Source of the DNA: Streptomyces lasiicapitis
GTDB lineage: Bacteria; Actinomycetota; Actinomycetes; Streptomycetales; Streptomycetaceae
Length of the DNA: 64,000 nt
Direction: 5' to 3'
Assembly (NCBI RefSeq): GCF_014646335.1
Contig: NZ_BMNG01000003.1
Span: forward strand, 186,001 to 250,000
Position 1 is the stretch's first letter, and every line of letters begins with the position of its first letter. The position numbers and the translations under genes were made by a program. The notes beneath the pieces were generated by a model. It was not told the DNA's origin, searched no databases, and was given only the letters and a program-made list of their open reading frames with translations. Shown here piece by piece: positions 7,705 through 17,000 of this stretch.

Positions 7705-9762
7705 GTGTCCAAACTGACCGACGTGCCCAAACGGATCCTCATCGGGCGCGCACTGCGCAGCGACCGGCTCGGAGAAACGCTCCTGCCGAAGCGCATCGCC
7801 CTCCCCGTGTTCGCGTCCGACCCGCTGTCCTCCGTCGCGTACGCCCCCGGCGAGGTGCTGCTCGTCCTGTCCGTGGCAGGCGTGTCGGCGTACCACTTCA
7901 GCCCCTGGATCGCCCTCGCGGTCGTGGTGCTGATGTTCACCGTCGTCGCGTCCTACCGCCAGAACGTGCACGCGTACCCGAGCGGCGGCGGCGACTACGA
8001 GGTCGCCAACACCAACCTCGGGCCCAAGGCCGGTCTGACCGTCGCGAGCGCGCTGCTCGTCGACTACGTCCTGACCGTCGCCGTGTCGATCTCCTCGGGC
8101 ATCGAGAACCTGGGCTCCGCCGTCCCCTTCGTCGTCGAGCACAAGGTGCTCTGCGCGGTCGCGGTCATCGTGCTCCTGACGCTGATGAACCTGCGCGGCG
8201 TGAAGGAGTCCGGCAAGCTCTTCGCGATTCCGACGTACGTCTTCGTGGCCGGCGTCTTCATCATGATCGCGTGGGGCGCCTACCGGGGCTTCGTCCTCGA
8301 CGACACCATGAAGGCCCCGACCGCGGACTTCGAGATCAAGGCCGAGCACGAGGGCCTGGCGGGCTTCGCCATGGTCTTCCTGCTGCTGCGCGCCTTCTCC
8401 TCCGGCTGCGCGGCGCTCACCGGCGTCGAGGCGATCAGCAACGGCGTCCCCGCCTTCCGCAAGCCGAAGTCCAAGAACGCCGCGTCGACGCTGGCCCTGA
8501 TGGGCGGCCTCGCCGTCACCATGTTCTGCGGCATCATCGGCCTCGCCATGGCGACCAACGTGCACATGGCCGAGAACCCCGCGAAGGACCTCCTCGACAA
8601 CGGCGCCGCCCTCGGTGGCGACTACGTCCAGAACCCGGTGATCTCCCAGGTCGCCGAGGCCGTCTTCGGCAACGGCAGCTTCCTGTTCATCGTCCTCGCC
8701 GCGGCCACCGCGCTTGTCCTCTTCCTCGCCGCCAACACGGCGTACAACGGCTTCCCGCTGCTCGGCTCGATCCTCGCGCAGGACCGCTACCTGCCGCGCC
8801 AACTGCACACCCGCGGCGACCGCCTCGCCTTCTCCAACGGCATCGTGCTCCTCGCGGGCGCCGCGGCGCTGCTCGTCTGGATCTACGGCGCGGACTCCAC
8901 CCGGCTGATCCAGCTCTACATCGTCGGCGTCTTCGTCTCCTTCACGCTCAGCCAGATCGGCATGGTCCGGCACTGGAACCGCCACCTGGCCACCGAGCGC
9001 GACCCGGGCAAGCGCCGCCACATGATCCGCTCCCGCGCGATCAACACCTTCGGCGCCTTCTTCACCGGCCTGGTCCTGATCGTCGTACTCGTCACGAAGT
9101 TCACGCACGGCGCGTGGGTGGCGCTGCTCGGCATGGTCATCTTCTACGCGACGATGAGCGCGATCCGCCGCCACTACGACCGGGTCGCCGGCGAGATCGC
9201 GGCGGCCGACGGCCCCTCCGACGACAGCGTGCGCCCCTCCCGGGTGCACTCCATCGTCCTCGTCTCCAAGATCCACAAGCCGACGCTGCGGGCGCTCGCG
9301 TTCGCCAAGCTGATGCGTACGGACACCCTGGAGGCCCTCAGCGTCAACGTCGACGCGGCCGAGACCAAGGCCCTGCGCGACGAGTGGGAGCGGCGCAACA
9401 TCAGCGTGCCGCTGAAGGTCCTCGACTCGCCCTACCGCGAGGTCACGCGCCCCGTCATCGACTACGTCAAGTCGCTGCGCCGGGAGAGCCCGCGCGACGC
9501 CGTCAGCGTGATCATCCCCGAGTACGTGGTGGGCCACTGGTACGAGCACCTGCTGCACAACCAGAGCGCGCTGCGCCTCAAGGGGAGGTTGCTGTTCACG
9601 CCGGGCGTGATGGTCACGTCCGTCCCCTACCAGCTCGAGTCCTCCGAGGCCGCGAAGAAGCGGGCACGCAGGCGCCAGGAGTGGAACGCGCCGGGGGCGG
9701 TGCGGCGGGGGCCGGTGGAGAAGCGGGCCAAGGAGCCCAGCAAGTCGGGGAAGAAGGGGTAG
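7705..9762 (+). CDS. KimA-like APC-family permease, probable K+ importer
   Basis: This 685-aa protein has about 12 transmembrane helices (residues 35-480) and a 200-residue soluble C-terminal domain with a USP-like pattern (VLVSKIHKPTLRALAFAKLMRTDTLEA). The segments LPVFASDPLSSVAYAPGEVLLVL, SYRQNVHAYPSGGGDYEVA and ILLDYVLTVAVSIS-like sequence match, from memory, the Bacillus KimA (YdaO) potassium importer group of the APC superfamily. The GTG at 7705 was chosen because VSKLTDVPKRILIGRAL begins the conserved part; the longer frame from 7561 would run through the terminator and palindrome. KimA proteins are inhibited by c-di-AMP in Firmicutes. Amino-acid permease is the alternative annotation. 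Nearby kdpDE and trkA-type genes favour potassium. Confidence 0.8.
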   Translation: MSKLTDVPKRILIGRALRSDRLGETLLPKRIALPVFASDPLSSVAYAPGEVLLVLSVAGVSAYHFSPWIALAVVVLMFTVVASYRQNVHAYPSGGGDYEVANTNLGPKAGLTVASALLVDYVLTVAVSISSGIENLGSAVPFVVEHKVLCAVAVIVLLTLMNLRGVKESGKLFAIPTYVFVAGVFIMIAWGAYRGFVLDDTMKAPTADFEIKAEHEGLAGFAMVFLLLRAFSSGCAALTGVEAISNGVPAFRKPKSKNAASTLALMGGLAVTMFCGIIGLAMATNVHMAENPAKDLLDNGAALGGDYVQNPVISQVAEAVFGNGSFLFIVLAAATALVLFLAANTAYNGFPLLGSILAQDRYLPRQLHTRGDRLAFSNGIVLLAGAAALLVWIYGADSTRLIQLYIVGVFVSFTLSQIGMVRHWNRHLATERDPGKRRHMIRSRAINTFGAFFTGLVLIVVLVTKFTHGAWVALLGMVIFYATMSAIRRHYDRVAGEIAAADGPSDDSVRPSRVHSIVLVSKIHKPTLRALAFAKLMRTDTLEALSVNVDAAETKALRDEWERRNISVPLKVLDSPYREVTRPVIDYVKSLRRESPRDAVSVIIPEYVVGHWYEHLLHNQSALRLKGRLLFTPGVMVTSVPYQLESSEAAKKRARRRQEWNAPGAVRRGPVEKRAKEPSKSGKKG

Positions 9763-9942
9763 CGGGCGTACGGGCGGGGGCGGCGTACGCGTCGCGCCCC
9801 CTCCCGGCCCCCTCCCTCCTGGCGGGCGGACGGGGGTCCGGCACGTAGACTGGACGGCTGGCGTCCGGCCGTCCGCGAGGGCGGCCGTCTCGCACACCCC
9901 GCACACCCCTCACATCCCCTTACGTTGTGGAGTCACCCCGCC

Positions 9943-11274
9943 ATGCAGGCTGAACCGAAGAACTCGCTGGTGGGCCAGGAGTACGAGGTCGAGGTGGGCC
10001 CCGTCGCACACGGCGGCCACTGCGTCGCCCGTACGGCGGAGGGGCAGGTCCTCTTCGTACGGCACGCGCTGCCGGGGGAGAAGGTCGTGGCGCGGGTGAC
10101 CGAGGGCGACGAGTCGTCCCGCTTCCTGCGCGCGGACGCGGTGACGATCCTCGACCGGTCCAAGGACCGCGTCGAGGCCCCGTGCCCGTACGCCGGACCG
10201 GGCCGCTGCGGCGGCTGCGACTGGCAGCACGCGAAGCCGGGCGCGCAGCGCCGCCTCAAGGGCGAGGTGATCGCCGAGCAGCTGAAGCACCTTGCCGGGC
10301 TGACGCCCGAGGAGGCCGGCTGGGACGGCACGGTGATGCCGGCGGAGGGCGACAAGCTCCCCGCCGGGGAGGTCCCGGCCTGGCGCACCCGAGTCCAGTA
10401 CGCGGTCGACCCCGACACCGGCCGCGCCGGCCTGCGCCGCCACCGCTCCCACGAGGTGGAGCCGATCGACCACTGCATGATCGCGGCGGAGGGCGTCACC
10501 GAACTGGGCATCGAGCAGCGCGACTGGTCGGGCATGGAGTCGGTGGAGGCGATCGCGGCGACGGGTTCGCAGGACCGCCAGGTCATCCTGACCCCGCGGC
10601 CGGGCGCCCGCCTCCCCCTGGTCGAACTCGACAAGCCGGTGTCCGTCCTCCGTGTGGAGGAGAAGGACGGCGGCGTACACCGCGTCCACGGCCGCCCCTT
10701 CGTACGCGAACGGGCCGACGGCCGCACGTACCGCGTCGGCAACGGCGGCTTCTGGCAGGTCCACCCGAAGTCGGCGGACACCCTCGTGACCGCGGTCATG
10801 CAGGGCCTCCTCCCGCGCAAGGGCGAGACGGCGCTCGACCTCTACTGCGGCGTGGGCCTCTTCGCGGGCGCCATCGCCGACCGCGTCGGCGACGAGGGCG
10901 CCGTCCTCGGCATCGAGTCCGGCAAGCGCTCCGTAGAGGACGCCCGCCACAACCTCGCCTCCTTCGACCGCGTCCGCATCGAACAGGGCAAGGTCGAGTC
11001 GGTCCTCCCGCGCACCGGCATCACCGAGGTCGACCTCATCGTCCTGGACCCGCCCCGCGCGGGCGCGGGCAAGTCGACGGTCCGCCATCTCGCGAGCCTG
11101 GGCGCCCGCCGCATCGCGTACGTGGCCTGCGATCCGGCCGCGCTGGCACGGGACTTGGGGTACTTCCGGGAGGGCGGGTACCGGGTGCGGATGCTTCGGG
11201 CTTTTGATTTGTTTCCGATGACGCACCATGTCGAGTGTGTGGCGATTTTGGAGCCTGCTGAGAAGGGGCGCTGA
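9943..11274 (+). CDS. TRAM-domain RNA 5-methyluridine methyltransferase (RlmD/TrmA-like)
   Basis: This 443-aa class I SAM methyltransferase modifies uridine C5 in rRNA or tRNA. Residues 1-65 form a TRAM RNA-binding domain. C81, C89, C92 and C178 fit the four-Cys [4Fe-4S] site of the RumA branch. LDLYCGVGLFAG (about 303-314) is SAM motif I, DPPRAGAGKS lies before the catalytic domain end, and C396 in YVACDPAALARDL is the nucleophile. HHVECVAIL near the end carries the general-base Glu. The ATG at 9943 was chosen over a TTG 18 bases upstream. The last 27 codons have many T-ending codons (10 of 27), unlike the rest of the gene, which suggests that the 3' end was replaced when the neighbouring island inserted. 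Confidence 0.9.
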   Translation: MQAEPKNSLVGQEYEVEVGPVAHGGHCVARTAEGQVLFVRHALPGEKVVARVTEGDESSRFLRADAVTILDRSKDRVEAPCPYAGPGRCGGCDWQHAKPGAQRRLKGEVIAEQLKHLAGLTPEEAGWDGTVMPAEGDKLPAGEVPAWRTRVQYAVDPDTGRAGLRRHRSHEVEPIDHCMIAAEGVTELGIEQRDWSGMESVEAIAATGSQDRQVILTPRPGARLPLVELDKPVSVLRVEEKDGGVHRVHGRPFVRERADGRTYRVGNGGFWQVHPKSADTLVTAVMQGLLPRKGETALDLYCGVGLFAGAIADRVGDEGAVLGIESGKRSVEDARHNLASFDRVRIEQGKVESVLPRTGITEVDLIVLDPPRAGAGKSTVRHLASLGARRIAYVACDPAALARDLGYFREGGYRVRMLRAFDLFPMTHHVECVAILEPAEKGR

Positions 11275-11665
11275 CCTGCGGTTCTTCTCAAGGTGAGACC
11301 GCGTTCGACTGTTTTCGGAGCACCATGGGACAGAGCACGCTGCGCTCCTGTATCTGCCATGAAAGATGCTGAGCTGCGGCTTTACCAGCGTGCAATGTGC
11401 AGCGCCCGTCCGGCGTTTCGACGTCGGGTGAGGAACTGGTGATTCGTGGCACTCGTCAGACGCTGCATCTGAAGGTGCCGACGGTCTTCTGAGAGTGGAC
11501 CAGTCTCCGCCTTTGAGGTTTTCCCACTTCAGGGTCTGGCTCGCTGTGAGCAGCTACCTAGCCATCACAAAGTGACGAAAGAGCCGCGGAACGCCATGCG
11601 CAGGCATAGGCTGCCGGAATAACCGCGATCCAGGCTGGGGCGGCCTGTAATGCAGCGGAGGTGTC
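11275..11665. other. gene-poor junction between core chromosome and island
   Basis: These 391 bases contain no supported gene. Base composition is visibly less GC-rich than on either side, and all frames are short. A GGAGG at 11657-11661 is the ribosome-binding site of the next gene. The stretch around 11480-11540 looks like degraded coding sequence, but I could not match it to a family. It probably holds the left boundary of the accessory island and the promoter of the two-gene cassette. Confidence 0.5.
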
Positions 11666-13975
11666 ATGGGTGGGGACACGTATGCCTCGGGAGAGGCCGG
11701 CGGCCGGCCGGAGGCGTCACCGGCGCGTCGCGACGGGACGGAGGTGCCTGATCCGTATGGGGGACGGGCTCTTCTGACCTCTGCCATGGCACGGGGTTAC
11801 GACGCCGTACCTGACGAGGAGCGGGATCGGCTGCTCCGCTACCTCGAAGCGGTGGTTGCGGCTCGCCCGGCGCCGGTGCACACCGCTGTCGCTTTCAACG
11901 CCGTGTACTTCGGTTACGACCTCGGCGGCGACGGCTACGGTGGCAGCCCGCTGCGCCTCGACGACTTCCCCGTGATCACCTTCGGTGAGTGCGCTCCTGT
12001 GCTCCCGGTCGGTGCCATGGTGTGTGTCGCCACCGGCTCGGACCCTCTCTATGCCGAGATCGTCTACCGGGAGGGTGCTCACCCGGAGGCGGGAGGCCTC
12101 GGTGACATACCGGCCTGGGTGTCGGGGGCGCCCGCGGGCGCCGAGGGACCGGGCAGGCCGGGGAACGTCACCGCTCCACGGCGCAGGGAACTACTGGTAC
12201 CCGACCTCCATGCCTTCGGCCCGGCCCTGAGCCTGTCACCGGCCCAGCTCCACCGATTACGCACGCGTCGGCGCTGGATCAACGAGGATGGCCATGTCGT
12301 GGTCGACGTGTGCTACCCGTCCCCGGAGGCGGCCCGCCGCGACGACCTGACGGCCTATGCGGACCATCTTCTGACGACGGCACGGGAGCAGCTGCTCAGC
12401 CCCTTCGTCCCGGTGTCCCTCGCCGCGCTGGTGGGCGGTACCCACGACGACGATCTGCGGGCGGGGCTGCTCGGCCTGCTCGACACAGTGCGGGGTGCGC
12501 TCAACTCCAGCGCCGCCTTGCGCACATGGGGTGGCTACGCCATGACTCGGACCTCCCTCGCCGACTGCTGGCGGGACACCGGGCCGCTGGGCGGTAATGA
12601 CCTCAGATCGCTTGCCACGGCGGTCGAACGCGCCGCCACCCCGGGGAGGCGGCGCTACGGCCTCACCACGCCGGTCACCGTATACACAGCGGTCGGGCCG
12701 CGGCTTCGCAGGTTCCCGGGGGCGACGGAACTGCTGAGGGGAGTGGGGTACGCCGCAGCCGTGTGCCGGGCGAACGTGGCGCTCGCCGATGTCGTCCAAG
12801 GCGAGAGCGACCAGGGCCTGTTCGCGAATGGCTCTCGGGTCACGCTCGACGACGCCTTCGAGAGCGGAGGCGTGTGGCGGTCCCATCATCCCGGTGACGC
12901 AGAAGAGCCCGGAGACCCCTTGGTCCCGTCCGGACGCGGCTGGATGTCCACGTTGCCCGCGCCAGTGGAGCCGGAGACAGAGTTGGACCCTGTCGATCTG
13001 CCCCTGGCCGACGATGCTTCTCTCGGCACCGGCGAACTCCTGCGGAGCGATGCGCAGGAGATCGTCTGGCGGGCGCCTCTGCGGCTGGCGCAGCTCATCG
13101 AGGGCTGGTTCCCGCTGCATCCGTACGTCGTCGAGGAACTCCTCCGGTCTCACGGTGAGCGTCCCACGGTCCGGCTCGAACTCGACCATGCCGACGAGGT
13201 GTTGGACATGAGGGAGGCGGTGCAGGACGTCACCGCCGAACTCGGCGACGAATCGGGCCGGTTGACCGGAATAGCCTGGCCCCGCGACTTCTTCCCTGGC
13301 CTCATGATTGAGCTGCGCCAGCTCCGTGGCGACTTGGTGATCCGCCTGGTCACGACGAGGCTCAGCGAACGGGTGCAGGTCGGCGACCGCGAGACTGGGC
13401 ACTGCTACGACCCTCGTGTGCTCACCAGGGAGGACGTGCCGGGAAGTGACCGCCATGGTGACAGCGCGGTCGGGCTCGGCCCTCGGCAGCTGGTGATACG
13501 CACGGTGCGTCGTTGCGGCCTGCTCACCCTGGATGGCCATGCCTTGATGGACCGTTCGGTCCTGCCCAGCGCGGTCTACGGGCGTCGACCGACCCGGCCA
13601 CAGGCCGCCGCTCTGGAATCGGCTGTCGCGGAACTGCTCGCGGAACGGTTCCTGGAAGCGGCCTTCGGTAGCCGAGACGTCTGGGGCCAGCCGCATTTCC
13701 CGCCGCGTGACGGACAGCGGACCATCCTTCTCATCGGCTACTGCCCCGCCCGGCCGCGGGTGATACGTCCCTGGGGCGGTACCGATCCGAGTGGTGAGGG
13801 GCTGCGGAGCATCCAGTTCGTACCCGGTCATCTGCGCCGCCTGCGACCGGGGTGCTCGCCCAGCGACGTTCAACGCGCGGCCTTTCGTGAGTACTGCGGC
13901 AGGCTCGGCAAGGCGGACGGTTGGGAACTGCCCTACGGATACACGTTCGTCACTGAGCACACACGCGGCCGCTGA
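11666..13975 (+). CDS. uncharacterised 769-aa protein, first gene of the island cassette
   Basis: I do not recognise this protein. It starts at ATG 11666, four bases after GGAGG. It has no signal peptide, no clear membrane segment, and no Walker, helicase or nuclease motif that I can name. Residues 1-40 are polar. Residues 55-120 and 180-350 read as mixed alpha/beta. Residues 400-450 are acidic and Pro-rich, a probable linker. The last 230 residues again look globular (for example RTILLIGYCPARPRVIRPWGG). Codon usage is less extreme than in the flanking core genes. The next gene, a 2030-aa NTPase, starts 84 bases downstream in the same direction, so the two probably form one functional unit. 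By analogy with NTPase-plus-partner cassettes it could be an accessory or sensor subunit, but that is inference. Confidence 0.7.
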   Translation: MGGDTYASGEAGGRPEASPARRDGTEVPDPYGGRALLTSAMARGYDAVPDEERDRLLRYLEAVVAARPAPVHTAVAFNAVYFGYDLGGDGYGGSPLRLDDFPVITFGECAPVLPVGAMVCVATGSDPLYAEIVYREGAHPEAGGLGDIPAWVSGAPAGAEGPGRPGNVTAPRRRELLVPDLHAFGPALSLSPAQLHRLRTRRRWINEDGHVVVDVCYPSPEAARRDDLTAYADHLLTTAREQLLSPFVPVSLAALVGGTHDDDLRAGLLGLLDTVRGALNSSAALRTWGGYAMTRTSLADCWRDTGPLGGNDLRSLATAVERAATPGRRRYGLTTPVTVYTAVGPRLRRFPGATELLRGVGYAAAVCRANVALADVVQGESDQGLFANGSRVTLDDAFESGGVWRSHHPGDAEEPGDPLVPSGRGWMSTLPAPVEPETELDPVDLPLADDASLGTGELLRSDAQEIVWRAPLRLAQLIEGWFPLHPYVVEELLRSHGERPTVRLELDHADEVLDMREAVQDVTAELGDESGRLTGIAWPRDFFPGLMIELRQLRGDLVIRLVTTRLSERVQVGDRETGHCYDPRVLTREDVPGSDRHGDSAVGLGPRQLVIRTVRRCGLLTLDGHALMDRSVLPSAVYGRRPTRPQAAALESAVAELLAERFLEAAFGSRDVWGQPHFPPRDGQRTILLIGYCPARPRVIRPWGGTDPSGEGLRSIQFVPGHLRRLRPGCSPSDVQRAAFREYCGRLGKADGWELPYGYTFVTEHTRGR

Positions 13976-14058
13976 TCTTTGTGGCTCTTGCGTGTCCGCG
14001 GGGTCGGCCAGCCCTCTCCCCTTTCTTATTGGTGTTTACAGAAACGGAGTATGTGTAC

Positions 14059-17000
14059 ATGCAGGACCGCTACCGCGTTGTCACGGGGCCGCCGTGGTCC
14101 CCGTCGAGCGTCTCGGCCCAGGACCTCGAAGGCCTGGCCGCCGCGCTCAACGCCTTGGAGCACCCGGCCGTCGCCGCCCTGAGCGATCTCACGGTCGACA
14201 TGGTGGAACTGGCCTTCAACTCCCTGCGGCCAAGAGACCGGCAGGAGTTGCTCGGCAGCCTGGGCATCCGCATGGCGGCCCCTCGACGGGTGAGCAGTGC
14301 CCTGTGCCGGGACGTTCTTGCCCGGCTGCGCCGTGAGTCGCGGCAGCACAGCTGCACATGCGGGATCAAAGGACTCACGGTCACCGTGATGAATCAGGTG
14401 GGCAACTTGGTCTTCGCGCAGGAGGGCGATACGGTTCCCGACCCCGTTACCCGGTGGGGCGCGACGCTCGTGCGGGCCACGGTGTTCGCGTGGTGCAACG
14501 CCTCCGTCGCCGACGCGCACATCCTCGCCTGGGCGGCGGACCAGGACTGGTTCGCGGTGACGGCTGACGACGAGGAGACGGCTCAGCTCGCCGCTGTCGG
14601 TACCATGGCGCGGTTCATCATGGAGACGAACCCGGACTTCGCCCCCGGCGCAGCGGAAGACAATGAGCCGCCACTCGCGGGCGACGGAAAGCCTGTGCAC
14701 GCTTCCGCCGCTGACCGGCCGGGCACGAATACCCCCGCCTCCGAGATCGTGGCTTCCACCCCCGACAGCTCCCGCAGTATGACCGCCACGGCGTCCGATG
14801 GCGCCCGAACCGACGACGGGGCGAATCCAGAGGCGGCCTGCCGACAGCTGGAGTCGGCCCTCGCGCAAGCCCGGCAATCCGCGGAGAAAGTGACCAGCGC
14901 GGTCGTGGACGGCTGCCCTCCGCCGGACGAGGACCTGGCTCTGCTGGCCGCGCTGGGTGCCGCCTTCGACAGCGTCCACGCGGTGCTGCGCGCAGCGGGG
15001 GTCGAGGGAGTACCTCGCCGCCTGGAGGACTTGACGCGCGCCGCACGTGCGCACCGTGTGGCGCACGAACGTGATCTTCAGGCACGGGAGCCGCTGCGGG
15101 AACTGCTGGATGTCGCTTCTCGTCCGGGCAACTCCGCCGGTGCCGCCGCTGCCGCCGAGACCGTGCGCGGCGCGGCCCGCCGTCTGTTGGACACACCGGT
15201 GTGGGAGGAGCCGCAACGGGAGGAAAGCGCCGCGTTGGCCGCCTTGGCCCGTCTCATCAGGCTGGGTCGACAGGCGGATGCCGCGGCGGAGATCCTGGCT
15301 CTGCAGGAGCAGGTCGTGAGGGTGCTGCCCACGTGTGCCATGGCGGTGGTCATGGCCCCTGAACTGACGTTGGCCCAGCCGGAGGACGGCGGCCGCGAAC
15401 TCGCCGGGGCCGAGGCGGATGGCGATCCTGCAGACGCCGAGACGGCTGTGGATTCCGGAGCCGTACAACCGGCCGACCAGCCAGAGGAGGCTGTCGGCCA
15501 CTCCACCGAGGAGACCGCGCCCCACCCCGTCTCCGAACCGGAAGTCTCCGCGCCCGCCCGGTCGGCAGCCCCCGATCCGGTCTACGTCACCGATGCACAG
15601 GCCGCGCTTCCTGCCGACAGCAACTCGGTACCCCGCACGGACCCGGACGCGCTTGTGCAGGCGCCCCTCGCACTCACCAACCGTCCCACCGAGGGCGCGC
15701 CCGTCCGGGAAGCAGTCGCGTCCGTGAGTGACGACACCGACGAGGCCGTAGCCGAGCGAGCCTTGGTGCAACTGGTCGTGGACCGACGCTTCGGACTCGC
15801 CCACCATCTGGCGAGGGCTGCCGGCTACCCCGAGCCCCAGGTGGCGGCGCTCCGCCTGGCAGGTGCCGCCGCGCTGCTCATCTCTGGTGACAGCCAGGGC
15901 GCCCGGCTGACGGCGGACCTGCTCCAAGAGTATGGCGGATACGCGGGCCAGGACACCGAGGGCAGTGAACTCCTCCTGCTGCCCGCCCTGCTGCGTACCG
16001 CACTGATCACTGGCGACCCCTCGGCAGGCGCTCAGCTCAAGGCGTTGGTGCCTCGGCTCCCGGACCGGCTCGGAGAGGCGGCGACCGCCGTCGCCGACCG
16101 TGCCCTCAGCGGTGCTCTGATGATCGCTTCCCCGCTGGCTGCCGACGGCTCCGAAAGCGCAGTCCGGCTACGGGAGTTGTGCGAGCAGAGCCGTGCCCTG
16201 CTCGCACCGCAGAGGCTGCGGTTCGCGCGGGCGACGGAGATCGCCAAGCGCTGGCTGGCCCCCGAGGACGGGATGCTCGGATCGCTGCTCATGACCGTCG
16301 TCGGCGACAACCGTGACGCGATGCAGCAGGTGCGCGAGCAGGCCGAGCGGCTGTCGAAACTGGCCGAGGTCAACAGCGAGATCGACCGCATGGACCGCAA
16401 ACACCGCTCGTCCAGCGGCAAGCCGCTGCAAGGCTCCGGGCGGCAGGATCTGGTGCATCTCGTGGAGCGGGCCGTCGGCCTCGTCAAGGAGTGGTGTCTG
16501 GCGGTGGATGGCACCCGCCGCGGGGACCGTTCCGACGGCAACCGTGCGGCCAAGGAGATCTCCTCCCTGCGCCAGTACCTGCTGCGTGGGAGGGTGGCGG
16601 CGCTGGGTGATCTCGAGCAGCTGGCCCGGCGCTCGGACGCCATCTCGGCCGCGACGGTCTGGGCGGCACGCGCCTCGATGAAAGACCTGTTCGCTCTGCT
16701 CGCCGGTGACACCGTGACCACACGTTCCGGCGGTCAGGTCGACCCGGAACTCGTGCTGAACGCGGAACTGCTGAAGGTGTGCGACACCCTTGACGAGCGG
16801 CCGTCACTCGACGCGCTTCTCAGGGTGGTCGACCGGAGCTGGCATGACGCCTTCGACGAGCGGCTTTCCCACGACGCCTTCACCGCGGCCCGTACCATCG
16901 TCGACCTGGCCGGACGAGGGCTGCTGCCTGCAGCGCGGGCCGGGGAGTTCGTCCCGCCCACGGACACCGAGATCGACGACCGGCAGGGCGTCCGGCGCAC

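Noticed and set aside
11275-11665. Insertion-sequence or transposase remnant at the island edge
   Set aside because: Some text looks like degraded coding sequence, but I found no terminal inverted repeats, target duplication or recognisable transposase motif.
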